In this document: positions 8,444 through 16,903 of the stretch, in pieces
How the letters are laid out: every line of letters starts with the position of its first letter
Numbering within the stretch: the first letter of the stretch is position 1
Assembly (NCBI RefSeq): GCF_042683125.1
Contig: NZ_JBHUIY010000014.1
Span: forward strand, 1 to 64,000
Source: Phaeospirillum tilakii
GTDB taxonomy: Bacteria > Pseudomonadota > Alphaproteobacteria > Rhodospirillales > Magnetospirillaceae
DNA: 64,000 nt
Direction of reading: 5' to 3'
Position numbers and translations under genes: made by a program
Notes under the pieces: generated by a model
Told to the model about the DNA's origin: nothing
Database searches by the model: none
Seen by the model: the letters and a program-made list of their open reading frames with translations, nothing else

Positions 8444-9268
8444 TCAGCCGCGCCGGACGAGGCGGCTGGCCGGGCGGCCGGCTTCCTGCTTCCAGAACCG
8501 GCCGAGGGCGACGGCGTCGCCCCGGAACAGGTTGCGGTCGCAGCGTTCGATCCCCCACACCCCGCGCACCCGGGCCTCGCGCGGGCCGCCATCCTCGGTG
8601 TCGCCGGCATATTGCCAGAAATGCCAGCCCTTGCCCTTCCAGGCGGTCGGCACCTCGGGCTCGGTGCGGTAATCGCCCAGCCACAGCGGGCACTGGGCCA
8701 GGATCGAATGCGGGCCGATCCGGCCGCGCAGACTGTGGCCGCCGCGCCCGGCCGGCTTGCCCTCGGCCCAGGCGGCGTTGGTGTAGATCAGCGGATAGCG
8801 GCCGGTGGCGGCGAACACCGCATGGACGAACTCCTCGGCCTGATGCAGCGTCATCGAGTTGCCGGGATTGAGTTCGTTCAGTTCGAGGTCGAGCGCGATC
8901 AGGGTGGTCGGGCCGGGCTTGGCGGTGGCGAGGAACATCGCCGCCTGGGCCGCGCCGGGATATTGGTGGGTGCCGAAATGATAGGCCCCCCACAGCAATC
9001 CGGCCTTTTCGGCCTGGGCGCGGCGCTGGGCATAGGCCGGGTCACGCCAGTCGCCGCCCTCGCTCGCCTTGTGGATCACGCCGAGGATGTGGCTTTTTTC
9101 CCGGGCCAGGGTGAAATCGCGCACCACGGTCGAATGGCTGATGTCGATCACCGCGTCGATCCGGCCGCGCGGCTTGGCCGCCACCTTGCGCGACCCGCCG
9201 GTATTGGCCAACGCCGGTGCGGCGGCCAGACACATCAGACCGGACAGCATCGCTCTCCGCGTCAGCAT
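8444..9268 (-). CDS. glycoside hydrolase family 25 lysozyme-like secreted protein
   Basis: 274 residues. The N-terminus 'MLTRRAMLSGLMCLAAAP' is a signal peptide with paired arginines, possibly Tat-dependent. The body matches GH25 muramidases: the first strand has 'AVIDISHS' (catalytic Asp), the middle 'LIALDLELNE' (acidic pair), and the end the conserved 'WHFWQYAGD'. GH25 enzymes cleave the MurNAc-GlcNAc bond of peptidoglycan. In a Gram-negative host this would act in the periplasm in wall remodelling; no phage genes are near, so it is not obviously an endolysin. It stands alone, with 42 bases to the ATPase-GNAT gene downstream. Confidence 0.85.
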   Translation of the reverse strand: MLTRRAMLSGLMCLAAAPALANTGGSRKVAAKPRGRIDAVIDISHSTVVRDFTLAREKSHILGVIHKASEGGDWRDPAYAQRRAQAEKAGLLWGAYHFGTHQYPGAAQAAMFLATAKPGPTTLIALDLELNELNPGNSMTLHQAEEFVHAVFAATGRYPLIYTNAAWAEGKPAGRGGHSLRGRIGPHSILAQCPLWLGDYRTEPEVPTAWKGKGWHFWQYAGDTEDGGPREARVRGVWGIERCDRNLFRGDAVALGRFWKQEAGRPASRLVRRG

Positions 9269-9385
9269 CGCGTTTCATCGCCTCGATATGTTGCAAGGGC
9301 GGGACGCAAGACCCCCGAGGCAACATGACACCACAAAAAAGCCGCGATCGCAATCTTCACCAGCGAAAACCGGGGCTTGCCGGCC

Positions 9386-9805
9386 TCAGCGTTCGAGATA
9401 GGGGCGGTAGCCCTGATCGATCTCGATGATGTGTTCAATCAGCGCCTGGAGGAAATGGCGCAGCGACAGCCGGAACAGGTCGGGGTCCGGCACCAGATTG
9501 GCCGACAGGCGGATGTGGCGGGCGAGGTGGCGCAGCACCCGGTGTTCGACCTTGTGGGCGGCGGTGTGGGGATAGGCGGTGTCGGAGAAGAAGCGTTCCT
9601 CCCCCTGGCAATGGCGTTCGAGCGTCGCCACCAGCCGGTCGAGCGCCTCAAGCAGCGGCAGATCGACCCCACGGCCGATCAGCCCGCCCACCGCCGCGAT
9701 CTGGTCGAACAGGGCCTGATGCTCGCGGTCGAGTCCCGCATCGCCGACGGCGATCGCCGGGGTCCATTTCGGCAGGGTTTCCACCCGTGTCGCCATGTCG
9801 CCCAC
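9386..9805 (-). CDS. bacteriohemerythrin
   Basis: 139 residues with the full set of diiron ligands for a hemerythrin fold: 'DREHQALF', 'HCQGEERFF', 'HTAAHKVEH' and 'HIIEID'. Single-domain bacteriohemerythrins bind oxygen reversibly and are common in motile microaerophiles, where they buffer or deliver oxygen. A GTG start at 9805 is preferred because GGAGAG lies about eight bases before it; an ATG three codons inside is the alternative. It is divergent from the cysteine synthase gene, with 192 bases between them. Oxygen binding would fit the low-oxygen lifestyle suggested by the cytochrome bd and photosynthesis genes. Confidence 0.9.
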   Translation of the reverse strand: MGDMATRVETLPKWTPAIAVGDAGLDREHQALFDQIAAVGGLIGRGVDLPLLEALDRLVATLERHCQGEERFFSDTAYPHTAAHKVEHRVLRHLARHIRLSANLVPDPDLFRLSLRHFLQALIEHIIEIDQGYRPYLER

Positions 9806-9997
9806 CGGGCTCTCTCCTGTTCGCGGTCTTGATTACTTTTAGTATAAGCGGTCGCGGGGTTGTTCCGCCAGAGCTTTGCATTGCCGTCTTCCCCGTTTCG
9901 GTTGCGGCCGCTCCCGTCCTCCCCGGTGCGGGCTTGCGCCGGGCGGTCTGGAAAGTTACAGTTCCAGAGTCGTAGAAATCTCGGGTTCAACAAAATC

Positions 9998-11017
9998 ATG
10001 ACGGACATTCGTGACGGGCTGGTCGGCGCGATCGGCGAAACCCCGCTGCTGCGTCTGGCCCGCGCCTCGGCGGCGACCGGGTGCGAGATCCTGGGCAAGG
10101 CCGAATTCCTCAATCCCGGCGGCTCGATCAAGGACCGCGCCGCGCTCGGCATCATCCGCGACGCCGAGCAGCGCGGCTGGCTGCGGCCGGGCGGGCTGAT
10201 CGTCGAGGGCACCGCCGGCAATACCGGGATCGGGCTGGCCCTGATCGGCCGGGCGCTCGGCTATCGCAGCCTGATCGTGATGCCCGAGACCCAGAGCCAG
10301 GAAAAGCGCGACATGCTGCGCCTCGCCGGGGCCGAGCTGGAACTGACCCCGGCGGTGCCCTACGTCAATCCCGACAATTACGTCCGGGTGGCGCAGCGGC
10401 GGGCGGCGGAACGGGCGGCGAGCGAGCCCAACGGCGCGATCTGGGCCAACCAGTTCGACAATCTCGCCAACCGCGAGGCCCATCGCGCCACCACCGGCCC
10501 GGAAATCTGGCGCCAGACCGGCGGCCGGATCGACGCCTTCACCTGCGCGGTCGGCACCGGCGGCACCCTGGCCGGGGTCGGCCGGGCGCTGAAGGAACGC
10601 CGGCCCGAGGTGCGGATCGTGCTGGCCGATCCGCACGGCTCGGCGCTCTACAGCTATTTCGCCGAGGGCCATCTGCGCGCCGAGGGCAATTCGGTGGTCG
10701 AGGGGATCGGCCAGGGCCGGATCACCCGCAATCTCGACCATGCCGCGATCGACGATCAGGAGCGGATCGGCGACGACGAGGCGCTGGCGGTGCTGTTCGA
10801 CCTCGCCGAGCACGAGGGCCTGCTGCTGGGCGGCTCGTCCGGGATCAACGTCGCCGCCGCGATCCGGGTGGCGCGCAAGCTCGGGCCGGGGCACACGGTG
10901 GTGACAGTGCTGTGCGATCATGGTACGCGTTATCAGAGCAAGCTGTTCAACCCGGCCTTCCTGCGGCAGAAGGGTCTGCCGGTGCCGGCCTGGCTGGAGG
11001 GCGAGCCGCCCCACTGA
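9998..11017 (+). CDS. cysK: cysteine synthase (O-acetylserine sulfhydrylase, PLP)
   Basis: 339 residues. PLP enzyme that makes cysteine from O-acetylserine and sulfide. The Schiff-base lysine is in 'NPGGSIKDRAAL', and the substrate loop is 'VEGTAGNTGIGLAL', a variant of the usual T-S-G-N-T. The phosphate-binding loop is 'CAVGTGGTLAGVG', and a late 'LGGSSGIN' holds the pyridine-contact serine. The start ATG at 9998 gives the normal family N-terminus; no good ribosome site precedes it. The stop is followed after 17 bases by the sulfurtransferase gene, giving a small sulfur-metabolism operon. It is a candidate acceptor for sulfide from the cys genes at 30673-36161. A cystathionine synthase role is less likely but not excluded. 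Confidence 0.85.
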   Translation: MTDIRDGLVGAIGETPLLRLARASAATGCEILGKAEFLNPGGSIKDRAALGIIRDAEQRGWLRPGGLIVEGTAGNTGIGLALIGRALGYRSLIVMPETQSQEKRDMLRLAGAELELTPAVPYVNPDNYVRVAQRRAAERAASEPNGAIWANQFDNLANREAHRATTGPEIWRQTGGRIDAFTCAVGTGGTLAGVGRALKERRPEVRIVLADPHGSALYSYFAEGHLRAEGNSVVEGIGQGRITRNLDHAAIDDQERIGDDEALAVLFDLAEHEGLLLGGSSGINVAAAIRVARKLGPGHTVVTVLCDHGTRYQSKLFNPAFLRQKGLPVPAWLEGEPPH

Positions 11018-11034
11018 GCGCGGAGACCGTGCCG

Positions 11035-11883
11035 ATGAGCCTTTCCGTTCCGGACCCGCTGGTGACCGCCGCCTGGCTGGCCGACCACCTTGCCGCTCCC
11101 GATGTCCGGGTGGTCGATGCCACCTGGTTCCTGCCCACCCTCGGCCGCGACGCCCGTGCCGAATACCGCGCCGGCCACATCCCCGGCGCGGTGTTTTTCG
11201 ACATCGACGAGATCGCTGACCGCAGCGTCGATCTGCCGCACATGCTGCCGCCGTCCGAGCGTTTCGCCGCCCAGGTGGGGGCGCTCGGGCTCGGCAACGG
11301 CCACCAGATCGTGGTCTATGACGGCAATGATTTCGCCGCTTCGGCCCGGGTGTGGTGGATGTTCCGCGCCTTCGGCCATGACGATGTGGTGGTGCTCGAC
11401 GGCGGCCTCGGTCAATGGCGGCGCGAGGGCCGGCCGGTCGAGGATCTGCCGCCGCCGCCGCGTAACCGCGTCTTCGTGCCCCGGGTCAACCGGGTGCTGG
11501 TGCGCGATTTCGACCATGTGCTGGCCAATGTCGCCTCGGGCCACGAGCAATTGGTCGATGTCCGCCCCGCCGCCCGTTTTCGCGGCGAGGCGCCGGAACC
11601 GCGTCCCTGTCCGATCGCCGGCCATGTTCCCGGCGCGCTCAACCTGCCGGCCTCCGAGGTGCTCGATCCGGTCCACCGCACCCTGCTGCCGGCCGAGACG
11701 CTGCGGGAGCGGGTCGCCGCCGCCGGGATCGATCTCGCCCGGCCGATCGTGGTCAGCTGCGGCTCGGGGGTGACCGCCTGCATCGTTGCCCTTGCCTTGT
11801 TCCGGCTTGGCGTCACCGCCGCGATCTATGACGGGTCCTGGGCGGAATGGAGCCAGCGCCCCGGCGCCCCGGTGACGCGCTGA
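11035..11883 (+). CDS. sseA: thiosulfate/3-mercaptopyruvate sulfurtransferase
   Basis: 282 residues with two rhodanese domains. The first, inactive domain contains 'AEYRAGHIPGAVFFD'. The second has the active loop 'VVSCGSGVTACI' with the catalytic Cys at about residue 242. The loop sequence CGSGVTA is characteristic of 3-mercaptopyruvate sulfurtransferases, while classical thiosulfate rhodaneses have CRKGVTA-like loops. It transfers sulfur from mercaptopyruvate to cyanide or thiols. It lies directly after cysK, consistent with cysteine and sulfane sulfur metabolism. Length is standard for the family. Confidence 0.9.
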   Translation: MSLSVPDPLVTAAWLADHLAAPDVRVVDATWFLPTLGRDARAEYRAGHIPGAVFFDIDEIADRSVDLPHMLPPSERFAAQVGALGLGNGHQIVVYDGNDFAASARVWWMFRAFGHDDVVVLDGGLGQWRREGRPVEDLPPPPRNRVFVPRVNRVLVRDFDHVLANVASGHEQLVDVRPAARFRGEAPEPRPCPIAGHVPGALNLPASEVLDPVHRTLLPAETLRERVAAAGIDLARPIVVSCGSGVTACIVALALFRLGVTAAIYDGSWAEWSQRPGAPVTR

Positions 11884-12060
11884 GCCGGTTCCGGCCGGGG
11901 CGAATATTACAATTCGCCCGCCCCTGACGAAAGCAGGCTTCCCCTTCCCGGCAAATTGTGTCCGAAATATGTCGGAAAGCCGCAATCGACAGCGAATACG
12001 CCGTCCCGTATTCCATCGCCGATTGGGGGCGCGAGGCTGGAACGCTGGAAGGGCGAATAA

Positions 12061-13308
12061 ATGAGACGGTTGACTCGGCATCTTTATTTCTGGGTTCTGA
12101 TTGCGATCATCTCTGGTGGGACTCTAGGTTATTTCGAGCCGCAGTTGGGGGTGAACCTGAAGCCGCTGGGCGACGGCTTCATCGCCCTGATCAAGATGCT
12201 GATCAGCCCGGTGATCTTCTGTACCGTGGTGCTGGGCATCGCCGGGGCCGGCGACATGAAGAAGGTCGGCCGGGTCGGCGGCAAGGCGCTGCTCTATTTC
12301 GAACTGGTTTCCACCCTGGCCCTGATCATCGGGCTGGTGGTGATGTGGCTGATCCGGCCCGGCGACGGCTTCCACGCCGATCCCAGCCAGCTCGATGCCA
12401 AGGCGGTGGCGAAATACGCCAAGCTGGCCGAGGAACAGAGCACGGTCGATTTCATCCTGCATATCATTCCGAAGACGCTGTTCGACGCCTTCACCGCCGG
12501 GGGCGACCTGCTCCAGGTGCTGCTGGTGGCGATCCTGTTCGGCTACGCCATGAGCCGGATGGGCGAGAAGGGCGCCGGGGTCCATCGTTTCATCGAGGAA
12601 TGCTCGCACATCTTCTTCGCGATGATGAACGCGATCATGAAGCTGGCGCCGCTCGGTGCCGGCGGGGCGATGGCCTTCACCATCGGCAAGTACGGCATCG
12701 CCGCGCTGAAGCCGCTGGCGGCGCTGATGGGCAGCTTCTACCTGACCTGTTTCCTGTTCGTCGTGGTGGTGCTCGGCCTGATCGCGCGGGCCACCGGCTT
12801 CTCGATCTTCAAGTTCATCGGCTACATCAAGGAGGAGCTGCTGACGGTGCTCGGCACCTCCTCATCGGAATCCGCTTTAGTGCCGCTGATGGCCAAGCTT
12901 GAGAAGCTCGGCTGCTCGAAGTCGGTGGTCGGGCTGGTGGTGCCCTCGGGCTATTCGTTCAATCTCGACGGCACCAACATCTACCTGACCATGGCGGCGT
13001 TGTTCGTCGCCCAGGCGCTCGACATCAACCTGACCCTCGGTCAGGAGGCGACCTTGCTCGGCGTGGCGATCCTGACCTCGAAGGGGGCGTCGGGGGTGAC
13101 CGGGGCCGGCTTCATCACCCTGGCGGCGACGCTGGCGGTGGTGCCGAGCGTGCCGGTGGCCGGTCTGGCCCTGATCCTCGGCATCGACCGCTTCATGTCC
13201 GAGGCGCGCGCCCTGACCAACTTCGTCGGCAACGGTGTCGCCACCATCGTGGTGTCGCGCTGGGAAAAGGAACTCGACACCGAGAAGATGAAGCGGATCA
13301 TCGGCTGA
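12061..13308 (+). CDS. dctA: C4-dicarboxylate/proton symporter (DAACS family)
   Basis: 415 residues with about eight transmembrane helices and two re-entrant loops. Signature stretches of the glutamate/dicarboxylate symporter family are present: 'LGTSSSESALVPLM' (serine-rich hairpin HP1) and 'PSGYSFNLDGTNIYLTMA' (substrate and cation site). The first resembles DctA closely rather than GltP. It would import succinate, fumarate and malate, the classic photoheterotrophic carbon sources. A GGAAGGG site precedes the ATG. A short inverted repeat, CCGA-AATATG-TCGG at about 11970-11983, lies upstream. A strong terminator hairpin follows. The neighbouring lactate dehydrogenase is convergent. Confidence 0.9.
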   Translation: MRRLTRHLYFWVLIAIISGGTLGYFEPQLGVNLKPLGDGFIALIKMLISPVIFCTVVLGIAGAGDMKKVGRVGGKALLYFELVSTLALIIGLVVMWLIRPGDGFHADPSQLDAKAVAKYAKLAEEQSTVDFILHIIPKTLFDAFTAGGDLLQVLLVAILFGYAMSRMGEKGAGVHRFIEECSHIFFAMMNAIMKLAPLGAGGAMAFTIGKYGIAALKPLAALMGSFYLTCFLFVVVVLGLIARATGFSIFKFIGYIKEELLTVLGTSSSESALVPLMAKLEKLGCSKSVVGLVVPSGYSFNLDGTNIYLTMAALFVAQALDINLTLGQEATLLGVAILTSKGASGVTGAGFITLAATLAVVPSVPVAGLALILGIDRFMSEARALTNFVGNGVATIVVSRWEKELDTEKMKRIIG

Positions 13309-13336
13309 GGCGACGGCTCGCCGCGCGGCGAAACGG

Positions 13337-13366
13337 CGGGGCGGGGCGCGGGGGCGCCCCGCCCCG
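13337..13366 (+). terminator. hairpin terminator after dctA
   Basis: A 13-base-pair stem: CGGGGCGGGGCGC pairs with GCGCCCCGCCCCG around a four-base loop. It is followed shortly by GTGGCGTTTTCGC. It sits between the converging dctA and lactate dehydrogenase genes and could serve both. Confidence 0.75.
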
Positions 13367-13387
13367 TGGCGTTTTCGCGCCTCGCCG

Positions 13388-14323
13388 TTACAGCGTGACG
13401 CTGTCTGCGGCCTCGCGCAGCAGGGTGGCGGAGCGGCGCAGGGCGGCGCGCTCCTCCTCCGACAGATCGGGCGGGAACAGGGTGGCGATCACCCCGCCCG
13501 CGCCGACGATGCGCGGCAGCGACAGGGTGACGTCGGCGATGCCCTCGATCTCGGCGGTGGGGGCCGACACCGACAGCAGCAGCCGCTCGTCCTGGTCGAT
13601 CGCGCGGATGATCCGGCTGAGCCCGGCGCCGATCCCGAACCAGGTCGCGCCCTTGCCGTCGATGATGCGATAGGCGGCGCGGCGGACGGATTCGTCGATC
13701 TCGGCGCGGATGGCGGGGTCGAGCGGCCGGCCGCGCTGGGCCGCCACCTCGGCCACCGGCAGGCCGCCGATGGTGGCGCCCGACCAGCCCAGCACCTCGG
13801 AATCGCCGTGCTCGCCCAGCACATAGGCATGGACCGAGGCCGACGACACCCCGAGATGCTCGGCCAGCAGGGCGCGGAAGCGGGCGGTGTCGAGGATGGT
13901 GCCCGAGCCCAGCACCCGCCCCCGCGCCGGTCCGGCGAGGCGGGCGACCATGTCGGTGATCACATCGACCGGGTTGGAGGCGACCAGCAGCACCGCCTCG
14001 GGGGCGGCGTCGAGCACCGCCGGCACGATCTGGCGGAACACCCGGGCGTTGCGTTCGAGCAGGTCGAGCCGGCTGTCGCCCGGCCGCTGCGCCGCGCCGG
14101 CGGCCAGCACCACCACCCGCGCTCCGGCCAGATCGGCATAGCCCCCGGCCCGCACCCGCGACGACCACGCGAACGGGGTGGCGTGCTGGATGTCCTGGGC
14201 CTGGGCCTCGGCCAGCTTGGCGTTGAGATCGACCAGGACGATGTCGCTGGCGCTGCCCTGCAGGACCAGGGCATAGGCGGCGGTGCTGCCGACCGCGCCG
14301 GCGCCGATGATGCCGACTTTCAT
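13388..14323 (-). CDS. ldh: L-lactate dehydrogenase (LDH/MDH superfamily)
   Basis: 311 residues. The N-terminal NAD motif is 'IIGAGAVGSTAAYAL'. The specificity loop reads 'AAGAAQRPGDSRL': glutamine at this place marks lactate dehydrogenases, whereas malate dehydrogenases carry arginine. The active-site histidine is in 'VLGEHGDSEV' and substrate-binding Asn/Asp in 'ASNPVDVIT'. It reduces pyruvate to L-lactate with NADH, or the reverse. GGAGG lies just before the ATG at 14323. The dctA transporter converges on it. Whether allosteric control by fructose bisphosphate applies cannot be seen. Confidence 0.85.
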   Translation of the reverse strand: MKVGIIGAGAVGSTAAYALVLQGSASDIVLVDLNAKLAEAQAQDIQHATPFAWSSRVRAGGYADLAGARVVVLAAGAAQRPGDSRLDLLERNARVFRQIVPAVLDAAPEAVLLVASNPVDVITDMVARLAGPARGRVLGSGTILDTARFRALLAEHLGVSSASVHAYVLGEHGDSEVLGWSGATIGGLPVAEVAAQRGRPLDPAIRAEIDESVRRAAYRIIDGKGATWFGIGAGLSRIIRAIDQDERLLLSVSAPTAEIEGIADVTLSLPRIVGAGGVIATLFPPDLSEEERAALRRSATLLREAADSVTL

Positions 14324-14423
14324 GGGGGGAGTCCTCCGGGGGGGGATGAGGGGTCCCGCCAGCTTACCCCGGGAATGCCGCCGGGGGGGACGACATTGTC
14401 GCCGCCCCGGGGGCGTGCCGGCC

Positions 14424-14885
14424 TCAGCGCATGCCGCCGGGTGGGGGCGGGGGCGGCAGCAGCGGCGCCTCGCGGTCGAGCAGCGCCCGCTGTTCCGGCC
14501 GCAGCAGCTCGGCCAGGGCGGCGCGGCGCTGGTTGAGATCCTCGTGCACCTGGGCGCCGGCGGCCTGACGCTCGGCCCGGCCTTCCATCCGCTGCGGCAT
14601 CGGCTGGGCCTGGGCCTCGGCCCGCATCTTGGCGCGCATTTCGTTGGCGGCGGTGACGCCCTCGGCATAGGAGGACCACGCCGCCTCCTGCGCGGCGGTG
14701 ATGCCGAGCCGGGCCTTGAGGTCGGGCAGCTTGGCCGGATCGGGCAGCAGGCCGCCCCGGCCCATGCCCCCCTGGCCCATCCCCATTCCCATCCCGGGTC
14801 CCATCCCCTGGGCCAGCGCCCCGCTCAGCGGGATCGCGGCCAGGGCAAAAGCCAGCGCGGCGGCCATCAGGCAAGGTCTGTTCAT
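14424..14885 (-). CDS. Spy/CpxP-like periplasmic protein with LTxxQ-type repeats
   Basis: 153 residues. The signal peptide ends in 'GALAQ', followed by a methionine/glycine stretch of about 20 residues ('GMGPGMGMGMGQGG'). Two LTxxQ-type motifs are seen, 'LGITAAQEAAW' and 'LLRPEQRALLD', as in Spy/CpxP chaperone-like periplasmic proteins, and the end is proline-rich. Met/Gly-rich tracts in this family are often linked to copper or other metal binding. The ATG at 14885 is chosen over a GTG one codon earlier because GGAGG lies five bases before it. It may bind misfolded proteins or metals in the envelope; specific function not known. Confidence 0.75.
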   Translation of the reverse strand: MNRPCLMAAALAFALAAIPLSGALAQGMGPGMGMGMGQGGMGRGGLLPDPAKLPDLKARLGITAAQEAAWSSYAEGVTAANEMRAKMRAEAQAQPMPQRMEGRAERQAAGAQVHEDLNQRRAALAELLRPEQRALLDREAPLLPPPPPPGGMR

Positions 14886-14974
14886 CACGACCTCCTAAAG
14901 TGCGACAGAGCTAATATATAACACGGATCGCCACCGGCGGCGAGTCCGACCCGGGGCCGTGCCGCTCCCCCGGG

Positions 14975-15454
14975 TCAGCGTCGCTCGGGCCCGGGCGCCG
15001 GTGCTGGCGTGGGACAGTCCGGGATCGTGCCGGACAGGTCCTCGATCCGGGGCAGCAACTGGTTGAGCGGCTGGGCTCCCCGGCCGTCGCCGAAATCGAC
15101 CCGGGACAGGATCACCCCGCCGGGGATGATCCGGGCGGTGTAGGTGTCGCCGGCGGGGCCGGAGCCGCAGCCGGACACGGTGAAGCGCAGCCGGCCGCTG
15201 GTCGGGCGATAGCCGAACCGCGTCACCTCGCCGCCGCACAGCCCCCCTTCCGACCATTCGAAGCGCAGGGTCCGGTTGGCGCCCCGCCCCTGCACCGTCA
15301 GGCGGTGACCGGCGGCGTCGCCGGATTGGTGTTCCCAACACAGGGTCGAATAGACCGCGGTCTCGGCGTCGGGCCAGGGCGCGGCGCGGGCCGCCCCGCT
15401 GGCGCCCAGCGCCGCCAGTCCGCACAGGGCCGTCGTCAGTGCCGTCCTGATCAT
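14975..15454 (-). CDS. secreted protein of unknown function
   Basis: 159 residues. A signal peptide runs to 'ARAAPWPD' at about residue 25. The mature part is beta-rich in appearance and contains four cysteines ('STLCWEH', 'GGLCGGE', 'VSGCGSG' and 'IPDCPTP'), enough for two disulfides. The C-terminus is proline-rich. The start at ATG 15454 is preferred to an upstream GTG because GAAGGA lies before it and the signal peptide then begins properly. I do not recognise the family. It is flanked by the Spy-like gene (same strand) and the ThiE gene (same strand), without overlap. Confidence 0.6.
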   Translation of the reverse strand: MIRTALTTALCGLAALGASGAARAAPWPDAETAVYSTLCWEHQSGDAAGHRLTVQGRGANRTLRFEWSEGGLCGGEVTRFGYRPTSGRLRFTVSGCGSGPAGDTYTARIIPGGVILSRVDFGDGRGAQPLNQLLPRIEDLSGTIPDCPTPAPAPGPERR

Positions 15455-15523
15455 GCCGTTGGTTCCTTCGCCTCCCACCGGGCAAGCGAAGGATAGCGGC
15501 CCTCGGTTCGGTTGAGAAGGCGT

Positions 15524-16126
15524 TCAGGCCAGCGCGCCGATGGCGGCGACGCCATCGACCGCGCCCGGGGGCAGGCGGCGGAGCGTGGCGGGGGCGATGC
15601 CGCCGAGGGCGAGGCGGGGCGGGCCGGGCCAGCGCCGCCACAGGCCGAGCCGCACCGGGCCGAGGGTCGGCGCGCCGGGATGGCTGCGGGTGGGGAACAC
15701 CGGCGAGACCAGGGCGGCGGCGGCGCCGAGCCGGCCGGCGCGGACCAGGGCGGCGGGGCCGTGGGCGGCGACGGTCAGCAGCCGGCGGTGGCGGCCGACC
15801 CAGCCCAGCGCCGGGGCGAGCAGGCCGTGGCGGGCCAGCCCCTCGGGCAGATGCAGCCCGGCGGCGGCGAGGCGGGCGGCGAGGCGCCAGTCGGCGGCGA
15901 CCAGCAGCACCAGCCGGCGGCGGCGGCACAGACGGGCCAGCGCCTCGGCCCCGGCCGCGCCGCGATAGGGCCGCAGCAGCAGCCCGGCCCCCGGCGGCAG
16001 GCGGGCGGCGGCGGCGGCGGGATCGGGCAGACGGACCGGATCGCTGAGCAGCAACAGACGCGGGGCCGCCCCCTGGCGCTGGGGGGGTGAAACCGGGCGC
16101 CGGATGGCGTTAACTAGGGCCGTCAT
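15524..16126 (-). CDS. thiamine phosphate synthase family protein (ThiE/TenI)
   Basis: 200 residues. A TIM-barrel protein of the thiamine monophosphate synthase family. Visible marks are 'RLLLLSDPVRLPD' in the first strand, 'LVAADWRLA', 'GLHLPEG', 'LTVAAHGPAAL', 'LVSPVFPTRSHPGAP' and a late 'LALGGI'. The 'SPVF.T.SHPGA' segment is diagnostic of the branch common in alphaproteobacteria. The typical Q-R pair of the pyrophosphate site is replaced here by 'LLLRPYRG'. It would couple HMP-PP with the thiazole phosphate, or be a TenI-like paralogue. It is divergent from the YggS gene, with only 34 bases between starts. Confidence 0.75.
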   Translation of the reverse strand: MTALVNAIRRPVSPPQRQGAAPRLLLLSDPVRLPDPAAAAARLPPGAGLLLRPYRGAAGAEALARLCRRRRLVLLVAADWRLAARLAAAGLHLPEGLARHGLLAPALGWVGRHRRLLTVAAHGPAALVRAGRLGAAAALVSPVFPTRSHPGAPTLGPVRLGLWRRWPGPPRLALGGIAPATLRRLPPGAVDGVAAIGALA

Positions 16127-16160
16127 TGCATCTTGGTTCCGTCAGAGAAGGGGTTTCGCG

Positions 16161-16829
16161 TTGTCGTCCGCCATTGCCGCCGGCCTTGCCGCCATCCGCT
16201 CCCGTATCGCCGAAGCCGAAGCCGCCGCCGGCCGCGCCCCCGGCGCGGTCACCCTGGTGGCGGTGGCCAAGACCCATCCCGCCGCCGCGGTCGAGGCGGC
16301 GCTGGCCGCCGGCCAGACCGTGTTCGGCGAGAACCGGGTGCAGGAGGCGATGGGAAAATATCCCGAAATCAAGGCGCGTGTCCCGGCCCTGCGCCTGCAT
16401 CTGATCGGTCCGCTGCAAACCAACAAGGCGCGCGAGGCGGTCGGGCTGTTCGACGTGATCGAATCGCTCGACCGGCCCAAGCTGGCGCGGGTGCTGGCCG
16501 AGGAGGTCCAGCGCGCCGGCCGTTGTCCCGAGATCCTGATCCAGGTCAATATCGGCCGCGAGGCGCAGAAGGCCGGGGTCGATCCCGACCAGACCGAAAC
16601 GCTGGTCCGCTTGGCCCGCGATGAATACGCCCTGGCCCCCCGCGGCCTGATGTGCATCCCGCCGGCCGGGCTCGATCCGGCCCCGTTCTTCCGCCAGCTG
16701 GCGGAGCTGGCCGCCCGCTGCGGCCTCGACCGCCTCAGCATGGGGATGAGCGAGGATTTCCCCACCGCGATCGCCTGTGGCGCCACCCAGGTGCGGGTCG
16801 GCTCGGCGATTTTCGGCCATCGCGGCTGA
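16161..16829 (+). CDS. YggS/PROSC-family PLP homeostasis protein
   Basis: 222 residues. Single-domain alanine-racemase-like barrel that binds PLP without known catalysis. The lysine is in 'LVAVAKTHP', and other family marks are 'FGENRVQEA', 'LHLIGPLQTNK', 'IQVNIGREAQKAG', 'MGMSEDFPTAI' and 'VRVGSAIFG'. A TTG start at 16161 is proposed: AGAAGGGG lies nine bases before it, and an upstream ATG at 16104 would add nineteen residues and extend into the opposite ThiE gene. The family keeps free PLP low and affects amino-acid metabolism. Convergent with the glutaredoxin gene. Confidence 0.9.
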   Translation: MSSAIAAGLAAIRSRIAEAEAAAGRAPGAVTLVAVAKTHPAAAVEAALAAGQTVFGENRVQEAMGKYPEIKARVPALRLHLIGPLQTNKAREAVGLFDVIESLDRPKLARVLAEEVQRAGRCPEILIQVNIGREAQKAGVDPDQTETLVRLARDEYALAPRGLMCIPPAGLDPAPFFRQLAELAARCGLDRLSMGMSEDFPTAIACGATQVRVGSAIFGHRG

Positions 16830-16842
16830 CGGCCAGGGGGGC

Positions 16843-16895
16843 CGCAGGGCCTGACGGCCCTGCGCGGAGAGCGCCGAGAGGCAGCGCCTCTCGGC
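16843..16895. terminator. tandem hairpins between converging genes
   Basis: Two perfect stems follow one another: CGCAGGGCC-tgac-GGCCCTGCG (16843-16864) and GCCGAGAGG-cagcg-CCTCTCGGC (16873-16895). They lie between the converging yggS-like and glutaredoxin genes. There is no long T-run, so they may be bidirectional or weak terminators. Confidence 0.6.
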
Positions 16896-16903
16896 CCGCC
16901 GGC

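Noticed and set aside
8444..9268. GH25 lysozyme as part of a prophage
   Set aside because: No holin, tail, integrase or other phage gene is near, and the protein has an export signal.
1576..9328. Very long open frames on the plus strand (for example 1576-4779 and 5714-9328)
   Set aside because: They are antisense to genes with clear motifs and are rich in Arg, Gly, Gln and His, as expected for shadow frames in GC-rich DNA.
10081..11034. Second plus-strand frame through cysK joined to the sulfurtransferase frame
   Set aside because: The sulfurtransferase gene itself starts at 11035; the upstream part is an out-of-frame reading of cysK and has low-complexity Arg/Gly content.
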